Below are positions 20,751 through 31,500 of a stretch of DNA of 64,000 bases, piece by piece. Made by a program: the position numbers and the translations under genes. The notes beneath the pieces were generated by a model that made no database searches, was not told where the DNA came from, and saw nothing but the letters and a program-made list of their open reading frames with translations. Position 1 is the stretch's first letter, and the number at the start of each line of letters is the position of its first letter. Origin of the DNA: Acheta domesticus (lineage: Eukaryota; Arthropoda; Insecta; Orthoptera; Gryllidae); NCBI GenBank assembly GCA_031308135.1, contig JAHLJT010000631.1, positions 172,601,612 to 172,665,611 of the forward strand, read 5' to 3'.

Positions 20751-21425
20751 ATGGACTTTATTCTCAGTTTCGTGTATTACACACCTTACATGCTGGTTAG
20801 AAGGTTCACGACACATGCCCTATGCTGTCCCCATGATTGGAGGGAATCAATGTATCACACAACAGACTGTTATTTCTGTAAGACAAAAATGTCTGGATTC
20901 ACCTCAGAAACGAAGAAAACTATGCAATATCCTAATTACCATCTGCTGAAAGGCCTGCACGCTAAAGAAGAAGAATGCCGTGAAGAATTGCCGGTATCAC
21001 TACCTCGTGAGAATGTGACAGTAAGTGAAGATGAATGCTTCAGTAACGAACATTCAGAAGGCAGAGTAGGAGGTATCCATGCTGAACCAACATTTCAAGG
21101 CTACTGTGACTCAAAATAAACACATTTTTTGTCTCAAGGAATACTCAATGATCTTGTTCGTGATTCAAATTTGTCGAAGCAACATTCTGAGCTTTTAACT
21201 TCGAGACTAAATGCATGGAATCTTCTTTCTCCCTGTATGAACGTGAGCGTTTTTAGTGATCGCGAAGTGGTTTGTTCAAAATAGTTCTCCAAGAAAGGTG
21301 ACATAGCTTTTTGTAATGATACCGAATTCATTATGGAGACTCTTGGCCATAATTTCAATGAAACTTGTTCATAGATTCTAGCAAAATACGTCTGAAAGCA
21401 GTCTCCACAATGGAAACAAATTTCC
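20751..21425 (+). pseudogene. Decayed copy of an arthropod multicopy gene family with an H-TTDCYFC motif
   Basis: The first frame (122 residues) contains HDWRESMYHTTDCYFCKTKM then a TMQYPNY segment and an acidic region. After a stop at 21117 the same frame continues as LSQGILNDLVRDSNLSKQHS and ELLTSRLNAWNLLSP, followed by a segment around DREVVCSK, a stop, and KGDIAFCNDTEFIMETLG. I recall this order (WREP..HTTDCYFC, QGELNDLVRDL.LSK..AELL, a WNLL segment) from an uncharacterised family repeated in many invertebrate genomes and possibly spread by transposons. No enzymatic function is known to me. At least two stops and a deletion near 21390 make this copy non-functional. Confidence 0.55.
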
Positions 21426-21427
21426 TA

Positions 21428-21490
21428 CTAAAGCAGTAGTGCCGTAGTGATCTCGGACCGAGGGGTCGCGGGACCGAGTCGAGCCTCGGA
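21428..21490 (+). repeat. tRNA-like (SINE head-like) segment
   Basis: GTAGTGCCGTAGTGATCTC resembles a pol III box A, and about 35 bp later GGGACCGAGTCGAGCC resembles box B. No acceptor-stem pairing is visible, so it is not a functional tRNA. It may be the head of a decayed SINE that runs to the right. Confidence 0.3.
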
Positions 21491-21499
21491 CATGGTTGT

Positions 21500-22160
21500 A
21501 TGTGTTCGTCCTTTCATCCCCTATCATCACCACATTGTTTCATCCTCACATCATAACGTTAAATCCAATAGTGATCGCTAATGACCTAGTAGTTGATGGG
21601 ACCTTAAATAACAAAAAAAATCCTTCTGTTCCGATTGTTCATGCACACAAAGGAAACATGAGAATTTTCAACTACACCGCACACTAATCATATAAGAGAA
21701 ATACAAATTAAATATATTGAATATATTTGTAGATATCAAGATAATTGAAATTCTGCTTGACACGCAGCTCGGGTATATAGAGCACTGCTGCTTTCTATGC
21801 GAGTGGGACAGCACAGACAAAAAATACTAATAACAAACATGCCTATATATACGCTTTTATGACGCATGTAAACAGACATGGAATTCTTAAAACTTCATGT
21901 CTGCCCTTAATCACTGAAAACAAAGTAATGCATGACAAAAATATTTCTGTAATAAAATCATTGTTCTATAAAAGTGAAAGGGTTCTTGAAATGTATAATC
22001 ATTGACTTTGAGAAAATAGAGCATTGCTCTTTGTTAGTGTACTACTAAAATATTTGCTTTACGAAAACGAATGGCCGTATTATTACACATAAATGATTCA
22101 CCTACTTGCTTCTCAGCAACGTGTGTAATCTATTAATGTTTAGTCTCTCTTTTCTCAACA
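21500..22160. other. AT-rich stretch, no feature seen
   Basis: No coding frame of substance, no repeat ends and no RNA gene were recognised. Confidence 0.5.
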
Positions 22161-22164
22161 TAAG

Positions 22165-23791
22165 AAGCAACTATTGGTGCTTCAGAAGGGCATAGACTTT
22201 CCCGTATTAGTTTTCTATTTCCTTTGGTCTCGGCTAGCTATTCGGACTTACCACATTCTCTTGCAAGCTGCCATCTATCGCCGCCCAAAGTACATTTCTT
22301 TGGCATTTTATTATTTTATCGGTTTCCTAATAGTAGAAAAGAAATATTATTTTAAGAATATTAAAGAACAGTAAGATCTCGCTCTAAATGACAATTTTCT
22401 TTGAAAAATTTGAACCGTATTACGTTTAAAATTTGAACCGAAAATGACGTTTAAGCGCTACTCTAAATGCGAAATTTGAAACTCTTTTTTACAACTATTG
22501 AGTTTTCGAAACTCTTTTGAAGTACAACTCACAAATGCAATAGTGTTTACAAATTGCTGGAAATGTGCATATTAACGGTGTGAGAGATTTTTCAAAAAAT
22601 TACACTTGTGTAACCTTTTGAAAAAACGAAAAAAATACCCGAAATTGAACTTTACGAGATATAAAAGAGTGCAATTAGCACTATCAGTTCTAAAAGTTTG
22701 CAGAAAAAATTTGAAGCCATTTTTGAGAAAATGGTGTTTGAGCGTTTCTGAAAAAGCGAAATTTTGAACTACTTTTCACAGAAAACGGTTGAGTTTTCGA
22801 CAAACTTTACTTGACATTATTTAAAGTGCATGTACTCATTAATATGATATTGTGAACAAATCTCCGCGAATGTAATTATTAATGACTTGAGAGACAAGTC
22901 AAATAATCTTGTAATTTTTGAGAAAAAAACAAAGAATAAGCAATATTGCGTTAATGCCATGTCGTAGAGTACATTAGGCACTATCTCTACCAAAAGTTGG
23001 AAGAAGAAAGTTGCAGCGGTTTTTGAGAAAAATCTTGTTTTTGTAACTTTTTAAATTGCACATTTTGCACGCAATGTTGAGCGAAAACTACTAAAATTTT
23101 CAAAAAGCCTTAAAGAAAGTAGCCTTACAGTGTACGTAGCCTTAAAGAAAGAACTCACTATAGAGAACAAATTTTATTTGAAGAAAAAAATCTTCATCTT
23201 TAATTTTGTAGTTTTTGGAAGAAGGCGAAAAAATTCAAACTTATGCAGTTTTCGAAAATCCAGAGTTAACCGTGAAATTAGGTTCTATGCCACCTTTATA
23301 TGTGTATTTTACTCTATCCTTACGAGAAATTTGAAGAAACAATTTTATGCCATTTTTGAGAAAATTTTGAAAATGTCCGGGGGGCTTCATGTAAATTACC
23401 CCCGAAACTTTACAGAATCTTTTTCAAAACTTCAAAGCTTCGACTCGAGCCAGATCGACAGGGCTTTCTTCAATTTGAAAAAAAAACCTACGTACGGTTT
23501 AGGCGCTAGCAGTGTTCACAAACGGATGGACGGACAGACGGACGGAGAGACTGACTTTGCTTCCAATTGGTTTTTCGGCATCAATGACCCCCAAAAGAGA
23601 GATTCTGGCTACACTACGTGTTAGGGGATTTTTTTCTTAATTTAGCAAATGGATTTGTCCACTTTTTCGTTATCAGGGCCCAGCAATGAATTTTTTCCGA
23701 AAAAATCCACCGTTTTTTCGCGCAGCATTTCATAACTTTCCTTATACGTGTATAACTCCGCATATACGTACGTGTACGGGAAAGTAATAAC
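22165..23791 (+). mobile_element. AR1 dispersed repeat, long copy (copy B)
   Basis: Most complete AR1 copy, about 1.63 kb. It starts with AACTATTGGTGCTTCAGAAG then GACTTTCCCGTATTAG. An AT-rich body of loosely repeated motifs (GTTTTTGAGAAAAT, ACTATCTCTACCAAAAG) follows, and a short GGATGGACGGACAGACGGAC seed lies at 23524-23548. It ends with TTTTTCGGCATCAATGACCC, a CTACACTACGTGTTAG block, TTCGTTATCAGGGCCC and the palindromic terminus at 23731-23790. The start motif ACTTTCCCGTAT and the end GTACGGGAAAGT are inverted relative to each other, which hints at a DNA-transposon or fold-back origin. No protein is encoded. A hAT element is inserted in its last bases. Confidence 0.75.
23524..23548. repeat. 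Short GACGGACAGACGG seed inside AR1
   Basis: About six tetranucleotide units (GGAC, AGAC) located some 110 bp upstream of the AR1 3' terminal unit. The 1.2-kb array at 7017-8250 occupies the same position relative to the AR1 end, and copy C has GACGTACGGACGGACAGAC at 39745-39763. Confidence 0.8.
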
Positions 23792-25674
23792 TAGGGCCCG
23801 GATGATTATGTAATAACATATTTTCCTAAGGTAAATCTATCAAGTCGAATCAACGATATATTCACGTTTCACACATAGTCACGTTAGCGGCCAAAAACGT
23901 TGAGGTTTTTGTACATATATTTACATATTTTACCCTAAATTACAAATATTTACATATTTTACACAAATGAACATATTTTTACATATTACTGAATTTTTCC
24001 ATTTTCCTTCATTTAAAAAAATGTAATTCTTTATTTCTCCTATAAGTTTTTGGTAAGGTATCATCCAAACAAACAATTCAGCATTGTCAAATATTTTTTC
24101 TGTAGCCTCCTCTCTAAAATGCCGCTATTATTACGCGCTGAAATGAGTGTATCCGTAAATGGCAAAGGTATCGCAAGTAAAAGGGAAAGGCGACTATGCA
24201 ATCCATAGCTTCTGTTCTGTTAGTTTTCAACGCAAGTATCGCAGAGAAAAGAAAGGAAGTTTGATTTGTGAAAAAGAATGTTTAGCAGGCGATATCGCGC
24301 ATCCACGTCACATCTTTTAGAGGTCTCCCTTGACCTTCATACCCTTCACCAGAAACGACACGCACCAGCTCAAGAAGGGCCATTGACATTTTTCTTTCCC
24401 TGATTTTTACATGTGACCCTCTACCGTTGTTCGTAAATTATTTCTTTGGACCGAAAATCTGAAGTAAAATCTCACTGTGGGACTGATGTACAAGGAAATC
24501 ATATTGGCAAGGTTGTGATAGATTTAATAAATGTTTAAAAGTGTAAGTCTTATTTTGTTAACTTGTGAAGTGTTACCCAAATGCAACCATAAAACTATTA
24601 CAAAACTATTTAACGAAACAACGGGATTTTTGTGGCCTAATGAAGTTAAACACAATGTCTTCTGGTACTAGTGCAACGCGCCGTACATGTGCAAGGCAGC
24701 AGAAGCCCTGCAGGTATTGTTCCAAAATTACTACTTCTAACCTATCTTCTGCATGCGTAGTGTTTGCAGAACTGATTAGATCTCATTTTGATAATGTTGA
24801 CGCATTGATTTCCAATACAAAATAAGAATTAACGAGATGGGGCACCTGGATCGACGCTATGAACTACAATGCTCAAAATTTTGATTTTGTAATACAAGTT
24901 ATACATCTACTTGATTCTGAAGCTGCCGCATCTATAGGAATATCGAAGCAATTGATGTTCAAAAGCTGAACAACTATATTCCCCAATTTTTCAGTAAGCA
25001 CTACAATTAAATTTTTGGAAACATATTCCCTGAAACTTTCTGGTAGCTTTGAAATTACTCAATCAGCAGTTGCTTCTTTACAAACTCATTTATCAATCGA
25101 TGGTCAATAGGGGGATCTAGTGAAGAAAAAGAGGTCTTCTGTTCTGGAGAAAAACCCAGGATTCGAGACAATTTGTGGTAGTAGTGCAATACTATGAGGG
25201 GACAATTCCGTCACACTGGATCCAGAAAACACGGAGAAGACTAGAAAGTGTATTTGACATGCATATTTAGATGCGTTTTTTAAACAAATCCTTCATAGTT
25301 TTAAAGTCATTACTCCTTGAAATTCTCTTTCTTTAGAGACCTCGTTTATAAAGATTGGTCGCGTATGAGAGCCGCAAAGGGAAGGTACACTACTGAAATA
25401 ATATCGGAGACGATATTTGTTTCTTATTGATACGTAGATCGTTCTAAATACTATGATTATGAGAACTATAATGTTTAATTCCGGTCTTTATATTAAGAAC
25501 ACAGAACAATATATACTAAGATAAAGGTATTATAATAAAAAATAATTGATATAATGATACTTAATGTTACATAGTTCATACATCATGTTACATAGTTCAT
25601 ACATTTCTGTATATTATAATACATAAATATGTATATATTTTCCCAATTTTTAGTACATAATTATCCGGGCCCTA
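23792..25674 (+). mobile_element. hAT DNA transposon with perfect 8-bp target-site duplication
   Basis: 1,883-bp element. The left end is TAGGGCCCGGATGATTATGT and the right end, read inverted, is TAGGGCCCGGATAATTATGT: 19 of 20 match. The flanks are GTAATAAC on both sides (23784-23791 and 25675-25682), an exact 8-bp duplication as expected for hAT. Subterminal regions contain repeated ACATATTTTAC words, likely transposase-binding motifs. The interior contains a broken hAT transposase. The duplicated GTAATAAC overlaps the GTAA at the end of AR1 copy B, so the hAT landed in the AR1 terminus. A TAGGG start instead of CAGGG occurs in some hAT lineages. Confidence 0.9.
24545..25260 (+). pseudogene. 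hAT transposase pseudogene
   Basis: Broken across frames, but with hAT landmarks in order: NAPYMCKAAEALQVLF in one frame, then ELIRSHFDNVDALISNTK in another, then after a stop RWGTWIDAMNYNAQNFDFV and LLDSEAAASI. The W-G-T-W segment after the AELIR helix is a common signature of hAT transposases in insects, including those related to the CGGBP1 zinc-finger group. Several stops and shifts follow (for example before GDLVKKKRSS). The N-terminal zinc finger and the C-terminal dimerisation region were not found. Confidence 0.7.
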
Positions 25675-25682
25675 GTAATAAC

Positions 25683-26545
25683 AGTAATACTAACATAACA
25701 ATAACAAAAAACAATAAGTGGTCTAATTTATTAAAGAAGCTGCAACGTTGTTGAGGGTAGCTGTCCCTTCTGCCCTGTAGCAAAAATGGTCGTTACGGCA
25801 GTGCGAGTAGAAACTGCGGTCACGACCTGGCAACCGCAGCGCTGCTGCGCCGCCCGCCGCCGCGCCGGTGCAGCCTTCCGGGAAGCGGACGAGACGGCGG
25901 CGCTGGCGGTGGCGCTGGCGGTGGCTGCTACCAGCGCTCACGCCCGCGCTCTCACGCCATCGCAACGTTCCATCGCAAAAAGGGGGTTTATCAAGCTAAT
26001 TTATTACATACCATTCATTTTGTGTGTTTTGAATATGAATTATGAACTGTATACCTTTTGTAATTTGTAACTATGAAAACATTTTTTACAATTAGAACAT
26101 ATTGTACGTTATTATTAACGTAATTAAGAAATTCATTTACTATATACCATTCTTTAAATATTCATATAAATTCAAATTTTGTTCAGGTATCATTATTTCA
26201 GTGTCATTTTTTGCAATATTAAAATACGTGAATTGTTATATTGAACATATATTACGTATTGTGAAATTACAAAATATTGTGGATTTTTCCCGATTGAATC
26301 ATTTATTACCCTAATTTCATTTTAATTATCAGTTATTTTTTACTTTTGTCTCGTATAATTTATTGGGAATTTGAATTGGTAATTCGGTTAAGATAAAAAA
26401 GGTTATTGATAAATTAATTCATCATAGATATAAGCTTTTTGCGCGTGTTTGAGTTGCGATTTGGTTAGCAAATTGGCCAAACTTAATCTCTTAATTATGT
26501 TGCCCCTTCTTCGCAACAACGACTCTTATCTATCTTTTGGACATT
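25683..26545. other. AT-rich DNA with one small CpG-rich patch
   Basis: A CpG-rich segment of about 180 bp lies at 25790-25970, with GCGCTGGCGGTGGC repeats and alternating open frames (Ala/Arg-rich). Nothing identifies a protein. The remainder is AT-rich without features. Confidence 0.45.
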
Positions 26546-26550
26546 GAGCG

Positions 26551-26569
26551 TGTGTGTGTGTGTGTGTGT
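26551..26569. repeat. (TG)n microsatellite
   Basis: Short TG dinucleotide run of about 19 bp. Confidence 0.95.
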
Positions 26570-26739
26570 ACACGGAGAATAATTAAGGAGTTCGTCGAAA
26601 GACACCGGATACACAGTTCCAAACGTTTAATTTTAGTGAATATGGAGAGAAACGCTTCATATTAAAAATGTGTGCTAGGTCTACTAATATTCCGTCATTT
26701 TCAAAGATCATTAAAGCCTCTTATGCAAGCACATCCACA

Positions 26740-27665
26740 TCCACATGCGCCCGCACGAACTCCCGGCAGCGCACGTGCGAAGAAGCGTCCGCCGGGAATA
26801 TTCACGTTCACTTTCGCTGCGTGCGGAGCGAGGTGCCGTGAGGCGGAGAGACAGTCGCGAGCGTTTATCCCCTTCGGAGGACGAGCGCAGCGCTGCAACA
26901 GGGTGCGCGCAGGGGGCGGGGGCGGGGGCGGGGAAGCGAGCGCGCCCGGGCCTCTCCCTGCGGCAACCCGCGCTCCCGCCCCCGCCCCCGCCCCGCCCCT
27001 CCCTGCCGCCGCCACCGCCGCCTCCGCTCCGCGCGGCAAGGTGTCAAAGAGGCACGGCGCTGGGCATAATTATCGATCTGTCGCCCAGACGGGGCCGAGC
27101 CAGCGGCGTGGCGGGGGAGGGGCGCGCCCCGTCTGGCAGGCCCGCGCCGCCGCCGCCGCCGCTGCCGCTGCCGGGAGGAGCGCCCGCGGTCTCTGCTACC
27201 GGGGCCGGCAGCGGCGCGGCGGCGGTGGGGGTGGCGCGCTGGGGCCCGGCTGCACTGCCGCCACCGCCACCGCGGCCGCCGCCGCCGCCGCCGCCTGCGC
27301 CTCCGCCTCCGCCGAGGACGCGCGCGCGCTGTTATCAGTCGCCTGTCTAGACACTACGTCACGGCGCCGCCCCTCCCCCGCGACGCCGCTGCGCGCTGCC
27401 GCCACCGCCGCCACCGCCGCCGCGTCGACCTGCTGGGATATTGATTCTGCCGCCCCTCCACGGCGTCCTCGGCAGCGGCGGCGGCGGCAGCAGCTTTCTC
27501 TCCGCCGGTGCATGCCCCGCCGCCGCTGCACTTTCCAACCGCTTCCGCCGCCGCCGCCGCCGCCCTGCGTCGATGGGACGGCGCTGCAGCAGAGCGCCTG
27601 CTCTGGTCTTCCCCGCACTCGCCCGCGCGGCTGTGGGTTCGAAGCTGCCAGCGAGGATGCAGTGT
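26740..27665. other. Large CpG island with GCC trinucleotide runs
   Basis: About 900 bp of very GC- and CpG-rich DNA in AT-rich surroundings, containing GCC/CCG runs (27005-27030, 27140-27175, 27250-27310, 27395-27425, 27478-27495, 27545-27565) and GGGGCGGGG-type Sp1-like motifs near 26915-26935. Several overlapping frames are open on both strands and give Ala-, Pro-, Gly- or Arg-rich low-complexity peptides; none resembles a known domain. A CpG-island promoter or 5' UTR of a host gene is plausible, with direction unknown. Confidence 0.6.
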
Positions 27666-28490
27666 AAGGGGACTCCTCGGTATCAACGCGACTCCGGGGC
27701 ACAACGTTATGAAACAGCCGAGAGAGTGAATCGAAGAAGAAAATGTATGGTTCATAAAAATTAAAGGAAAAGATGGCGGAAGTAGATGCAATAAAAAAAG
27801 AGATAAGGACGGTCTTTTAAACAGAGAATTAAAGGGGCCTAAAGGTAAGGGTCAAAAAATTATAATGCTAACAGTAATGGCGGGCAGAAATGGCTTGTGG
27901 TAGGAAAAGTTATTACGGCCTGCTTGGAACAATTTACACGTGTGACAATAATGCACGATAAAAAGTAAAAGGTTTTGACCAAATGTATAGAAACTGTATA
28001 AAAGCGGAAGTAAAGTATATGAGCGCATTGTGACAGAATTTCAGTCTTGGAAATGGAGAGATTGCAGAAAGATGCAGAATCTGAGAAAACAGACCATTGA
28101 AGTAGTTTTGCACTATCAGTAACGTAGCGAATTAGAACGGTGGGAAACAATAAGAGCAGGTGCACCTGCTTGTGCACTCAAGAGCTCGAGTGAAAAACTA
28201 GGGAAACAAAGGATAACAAAATCAGTGCCTAAAGACTGGAAAAACATGATCATCAATCCAAAATTTGAGGTACCTCATTCAGAGAAAGTACTTTAGAATT
28301 TTTATTTTAGTTTCCGAGCGGTAAACTTTAAGACGATCTTAAGAAGACCACATTGGATCGCACTAGCTCTGTCTTCACATTCCCTCCGTCAATGAACGTC
28401 GGGAAAACGGGTAAACGCCTGTAAAAATAAACTGCGACAACTCAGCGGCAGAACCACAGCTTCTGCAGCATCATTGGTCAGAAAGTGACT
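27666..28490. other. Unannotated stretch, no feature seen
   Basis: AT-rich and purine-rich DNA downstream of the CpG island. No coding frame, repeat boundary or RNA gene was recognised. Confidence 0.45.
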
Positions 28491-28555
28491 CCTCGAAGTG
28501 ATCGGCTGGATCCGCTCCAGCGGTGCAGGAGCGGATCCAGCCGATCACTTCGAGG
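28491..28555. repeat. Perfect 28-bp inverted repeat with 9-nt spacer
   Basis: The left arm is 28491-28518, the spacer AGCGGTGCA, and the right arm 28528-28555. The arms begin CCTCGAAGTGATCGGCTGG and are perfectly complementary over all 28 bp. The right arm (GGAGCGGATCCAGCCGATC...) doubles as the left end of the AR2 copy that follows, so the left arm is an inverted duplicate of that end. It could form a cruciform, or in RNA a stable hairpin. Confidence 0.95.
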
Positions 28556-28776
28556 GGGGGGGAGCATCGTAGATTTTCGTTAAATAATTAACATATTTGT
28601 TATGTTGTGTGTTATTTATGTACTGTAGATATGATACTATATAACATCATTGTTTAAATAATTACATTATTCGAGCTTTATTTTTTCAATCAAACTTGCC
28701 AAATAATGGAAGGAAAATGAAAACTCTAGGCCTTTTGGGGGGCCACGGCGCCCATGCACCCCCAGATCCGCCAGTG
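28526..28776 (+). mobile_element. AR2 short DNA-transposon-like repeat (copy 2)
   Basis: About 250 bp. The left end is CAGGAGCGGATCCAG and the right end, read inverted, is CACTGGCGGATCTGG: imperfect inverted termini sharing GCGGATC. The interior matches 13050-13325. No coding capacity. A clear target duplication was not found (candidate flanks AGCGGTGC / AGTGTGGC are only partly alike), so superfamily remains open; GGCGGATC-containing ends occur in several hAT-type MITEs. Confidence 0.55.
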
Positions 28777-28984
28777 TGGCAGTGGCTAGTCTGATCGGTG
28801 GTTTTCCCTACTTTCAAGTATCATTACCAGGCGCATGCAGGTGCAGTACCCAAACGGGCAGTACAAACGATCCACGGTTCGCGAGGTATCTTTCCGTCCT
28901 CATCCTTATCGCTTCCTCTCTCGTTACATACTACGCATACACACATATGCACTCCACTAGCGCATACGTCGGGGGTATCAATTG

Positions 28985-29160
28985 GGAGGATATATCATGT
29001 TAAGGAAGATGCCAGGAGGAAGAAAATTTCGCCAACCCACGTGTAGGTTGACGCCGGATCTCAGGGTTCAGATGATTAGCATCAGCCGGCCCGCCAACCC
29101 ACTACACTTTCGGGAAAAACGTCCTAAATAGTGGGCGCGCCTCGAATAAATACTCACGCG
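28985..29160 (+). mobile_element. SINE 3' fragment (copy 3a)
   Basis: Plus-strand fragment of the SINE family. It has a GTAGGTTGACGCCGGATCTC segment (compare 29341-29360) and a tail with AACGTCCTAAATAGTGGGCG followed by CGCCTCGAATAAATACTCAC, nearly identical to 29428-29475. Together with 29189-29470 it forms a head-to-tail pair whose ends share about 70 bp. Confidence 0.5.
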
Positions 29161-29188
29161 CACAACCACTCAGGTTGTGTTAAGGGGT

Positions 29189-29470
29189 ACAAACACACAC
29201 ACACACACACACAGACACACACACACACTAACATGCACTACAGTACCACACATGCCGGGAGACCAGTCGGGAGCTTTGAGCTGGGACGGTGCCCCGCTGG
29301 TGGGAGTCACCTGGTTGAGAGGAAAACCCCACTAGTCGACGGTAGGTCGGCGCCGGATCCCGCCATCCAGCGTGGAAAAAGGTCACCGCCACCTCCCGAA
29401 GAAAAAAAGCAGGCACTAAACTTTCGAGACAAATGCCCTAAATAGTTGACGCGCCTGGAATCAATACTCA
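29189..29470 (+). mobile_element. SINE copy with expanded (CA)n (copy 3b)
   Basis: Inverted relative to copy 1 and aligned over the body: CCGGGAGACCAGTCGGGAGC, GGTGGGAGTCACCTGGTTGA, CGACGGTAGGTCGGCGCCGG and a CCGCCACCTCCCGAAG block all have counterparts at 15465-15640. The 3' tail is at 29430-29465. At the left is a 37-bp (CA)n run (29192-29228), at the site where copy 1 has only a few TG units. The tRNA head is not preserved. Confidence 0.65.
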
Positions 29471-29489
29471 CGCGCACAACCACTCGGCG

Positions 29490-29765
29490 ATGTGTGTGCG
29501 TGAAGGCGAGGGGCGAGGGTGGGTGGAGAGGCGGGGGCGGATGCGGACGGGGGGCGACGAGAGGAGAAGAGTAGGCAAGGGAGGGAGGACGGTGGAATTA
29601 AGACGAAGCGGCGCGATCAGGGCTGGCGGCGCCGCCCGCGGCGGAATTAACGCGGCGCGCACACGCCTGGCCTGGGGGCCGCGCCGCGCCGCGCAACGCT
29701 GCGCCGGCGGTGGAGGCGGAGGAGGAAAAAACGCTGGCTGGGCTCGTGTGAATGCGCGCTCCGAA
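29490..29765. other. GC-rich island
   Basis: GC- and CpG-rich, with purine-rich GGAGAGGCGGGGGCGG words on the left and GGCGGCGCCGCCCGC on the right. Frames on both strands are low-complexity. Possible promoter island or simple GC drift; no product recognised. Confidence 0.45.
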
Positions 29766-29769
29766 ATTA

Positions 29770-31195
29770 AAAAATGGAAACCAAATTAACGCGAAAAAAC
29801 GCTGCTTGCTTCTCCCTCAGGTCATGATACACATTATCACGTTCTACATTCCAGTTATTTCTGATAGTTAAATGCAAGCGACTTAGTAGTACGATCGTGG
29901 TCGTTCCGGAACGTCAAATTCACTTTATTATCTAAATTTACTACCTCTTTAATTAAACGTGGAACTTACTTTGATGCACGCAAATATACTGGAAACGTAT
30001 TATCACTTTTTCATTTTCAAAGAAAAACGAATATAATTGCTACATTTAACTAATTTTGTACAATTTATAGATAGTTCAATCCAGAAAAAACTCATTCTAA
30101 TTTCGATGGTATGATTTCTATAAGTGTTTTGGTCTCTATGTTATAAAACCTCACTCGTAATGAACATTAAATATCATACATGGTCTATATTTAAATAATT
30201 ATTTTTATTTGTTTATTGCAGAATGAGGTGATTACACATCGCTCGGCCATGCGGTTTTCATTTGTTAGGAGCGAGCATTATATTTAAATCAGTTCACTTA
30301 ATGTTGCAATTAGTCATGGATGACTCGTATTCTGTTAAGCTTAAGGGTGTCTGAATGTACTTAAATATAGAACTGAAAACGAAAGATTTCATGCTTTGGG
30401 TACTCTTTGAACAAGTTTCTACCAAAATTACAAAACTGTATAGCAGAAGGATGGATACAATTATGGGGGAAAAATATGGATCAGTATGTAGAAAGATGTG
30501 AAAAAAGTACAATATAAAAACTGTTGAGCAATTATTGTTGTTAACATGGCGCAGATGCTGGAATTAAGGAGCTCCAATGGGCCAAGTGTGCGTTGCTGGG
30601 AGAGATGCACCGCGAACCGCAAAATACCGTGGATCAAACGAGGCGTTGAGGCGGCCGAGCACCGCAGGCAACGCTTTTAGCCCGAGGGCGGGACGTCAGC
30701 AGCTAAGCCTCCGCTGAAATTTCATTAGCCCCAAAAATTTACGAACTCACCATAATATAGCTTACCTAAACTAATTTCGAGGGGGATGAAGCCGCCTAAA
30801 CCTTAATTTCTAAGGTTTGGTATGGGAGGAGGAGGAGGATGAAAAAGAAAATGTGCAAGGCGGAAGTGATGAGGTTAGGCTGAAAAGAACTCGTTGCATA
30901 GCGAGCACGAAAAACACGATGAATCGGGAAATGGAACGGGTGCTCGGTGAGTATGTGCCTCGGAACTGTCAAAAATTTGGTAGTTTTGAACGCAAACGAG
31001 AAGGAAAGAGATAGGTAAATACACAACTGTGAAATAGCAAAAAGAGGACGGTAATCACACAACGGAAAATCGATTCTAGTGTGACTGAAATGAGACATTT
31101 GTGTCATTCTCACAATGTTGAAACGAATGGAAGGTTGAGATGAGCGAATAATGATAATTGACAACATGATTGACGAAGTACTCAGAAGATACGAA
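29770..31195. other. Mostly AT-rich stretch, no gene seen
   Basis: A segment of intermediate GC content at about 30550-30700 (CGAGGCGTTGAGGCGGCCGA) stands out from the AT-rich surroundings. No exon, RNA gene or repeat terminus was recognised. Confidence 0.45.
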
Positions 31196-31500
31196 AGGGA
31201 ACGATGAAAGGGAATATGAGGTCGCTAGGTGACACCGTGCATGAAGCTAGAGGCGTTTTCGCCGCTTGCAACATGCGCCGCAGCCACCGCCGCAGCCGCC
31301 GCCGCCACCACCGCCGCCGCCGCCGCCACCGCCACCGCCGCAGGAGTGCGTGTACAGAGCGCGACAAACACTGCGCTGATAGCTTGCGAAAACATCGTGT
31401 TCTGTCTCTGCATCAGCGTGGTTGGCAGGAAGCAGACGCGACGGAGCCACCTTGGCAGAGGGCAAGGCAAGTACACCGCGTGTTATCGACTCAGGAAGAA
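31196..31500. other. CpG-rich patch with (GCC)n
   Basis: GCC/ACC trinucleotide run at about 31278-31345 inside a short GC-rich patch. Both strands have open frames giving poly-Ala, poly-Gly or His/Arg-rich peptides, a by-product of the trinucleotide repeat. Confidence 0.6.

Noticed and set aside
26672..27667. 331-residue Ala/Pro/Arg-rich plus frame and overlapping minus frames
   Set aside because: CpG-island base composition opens several frames at once on both strands; none has a recognisable domain.
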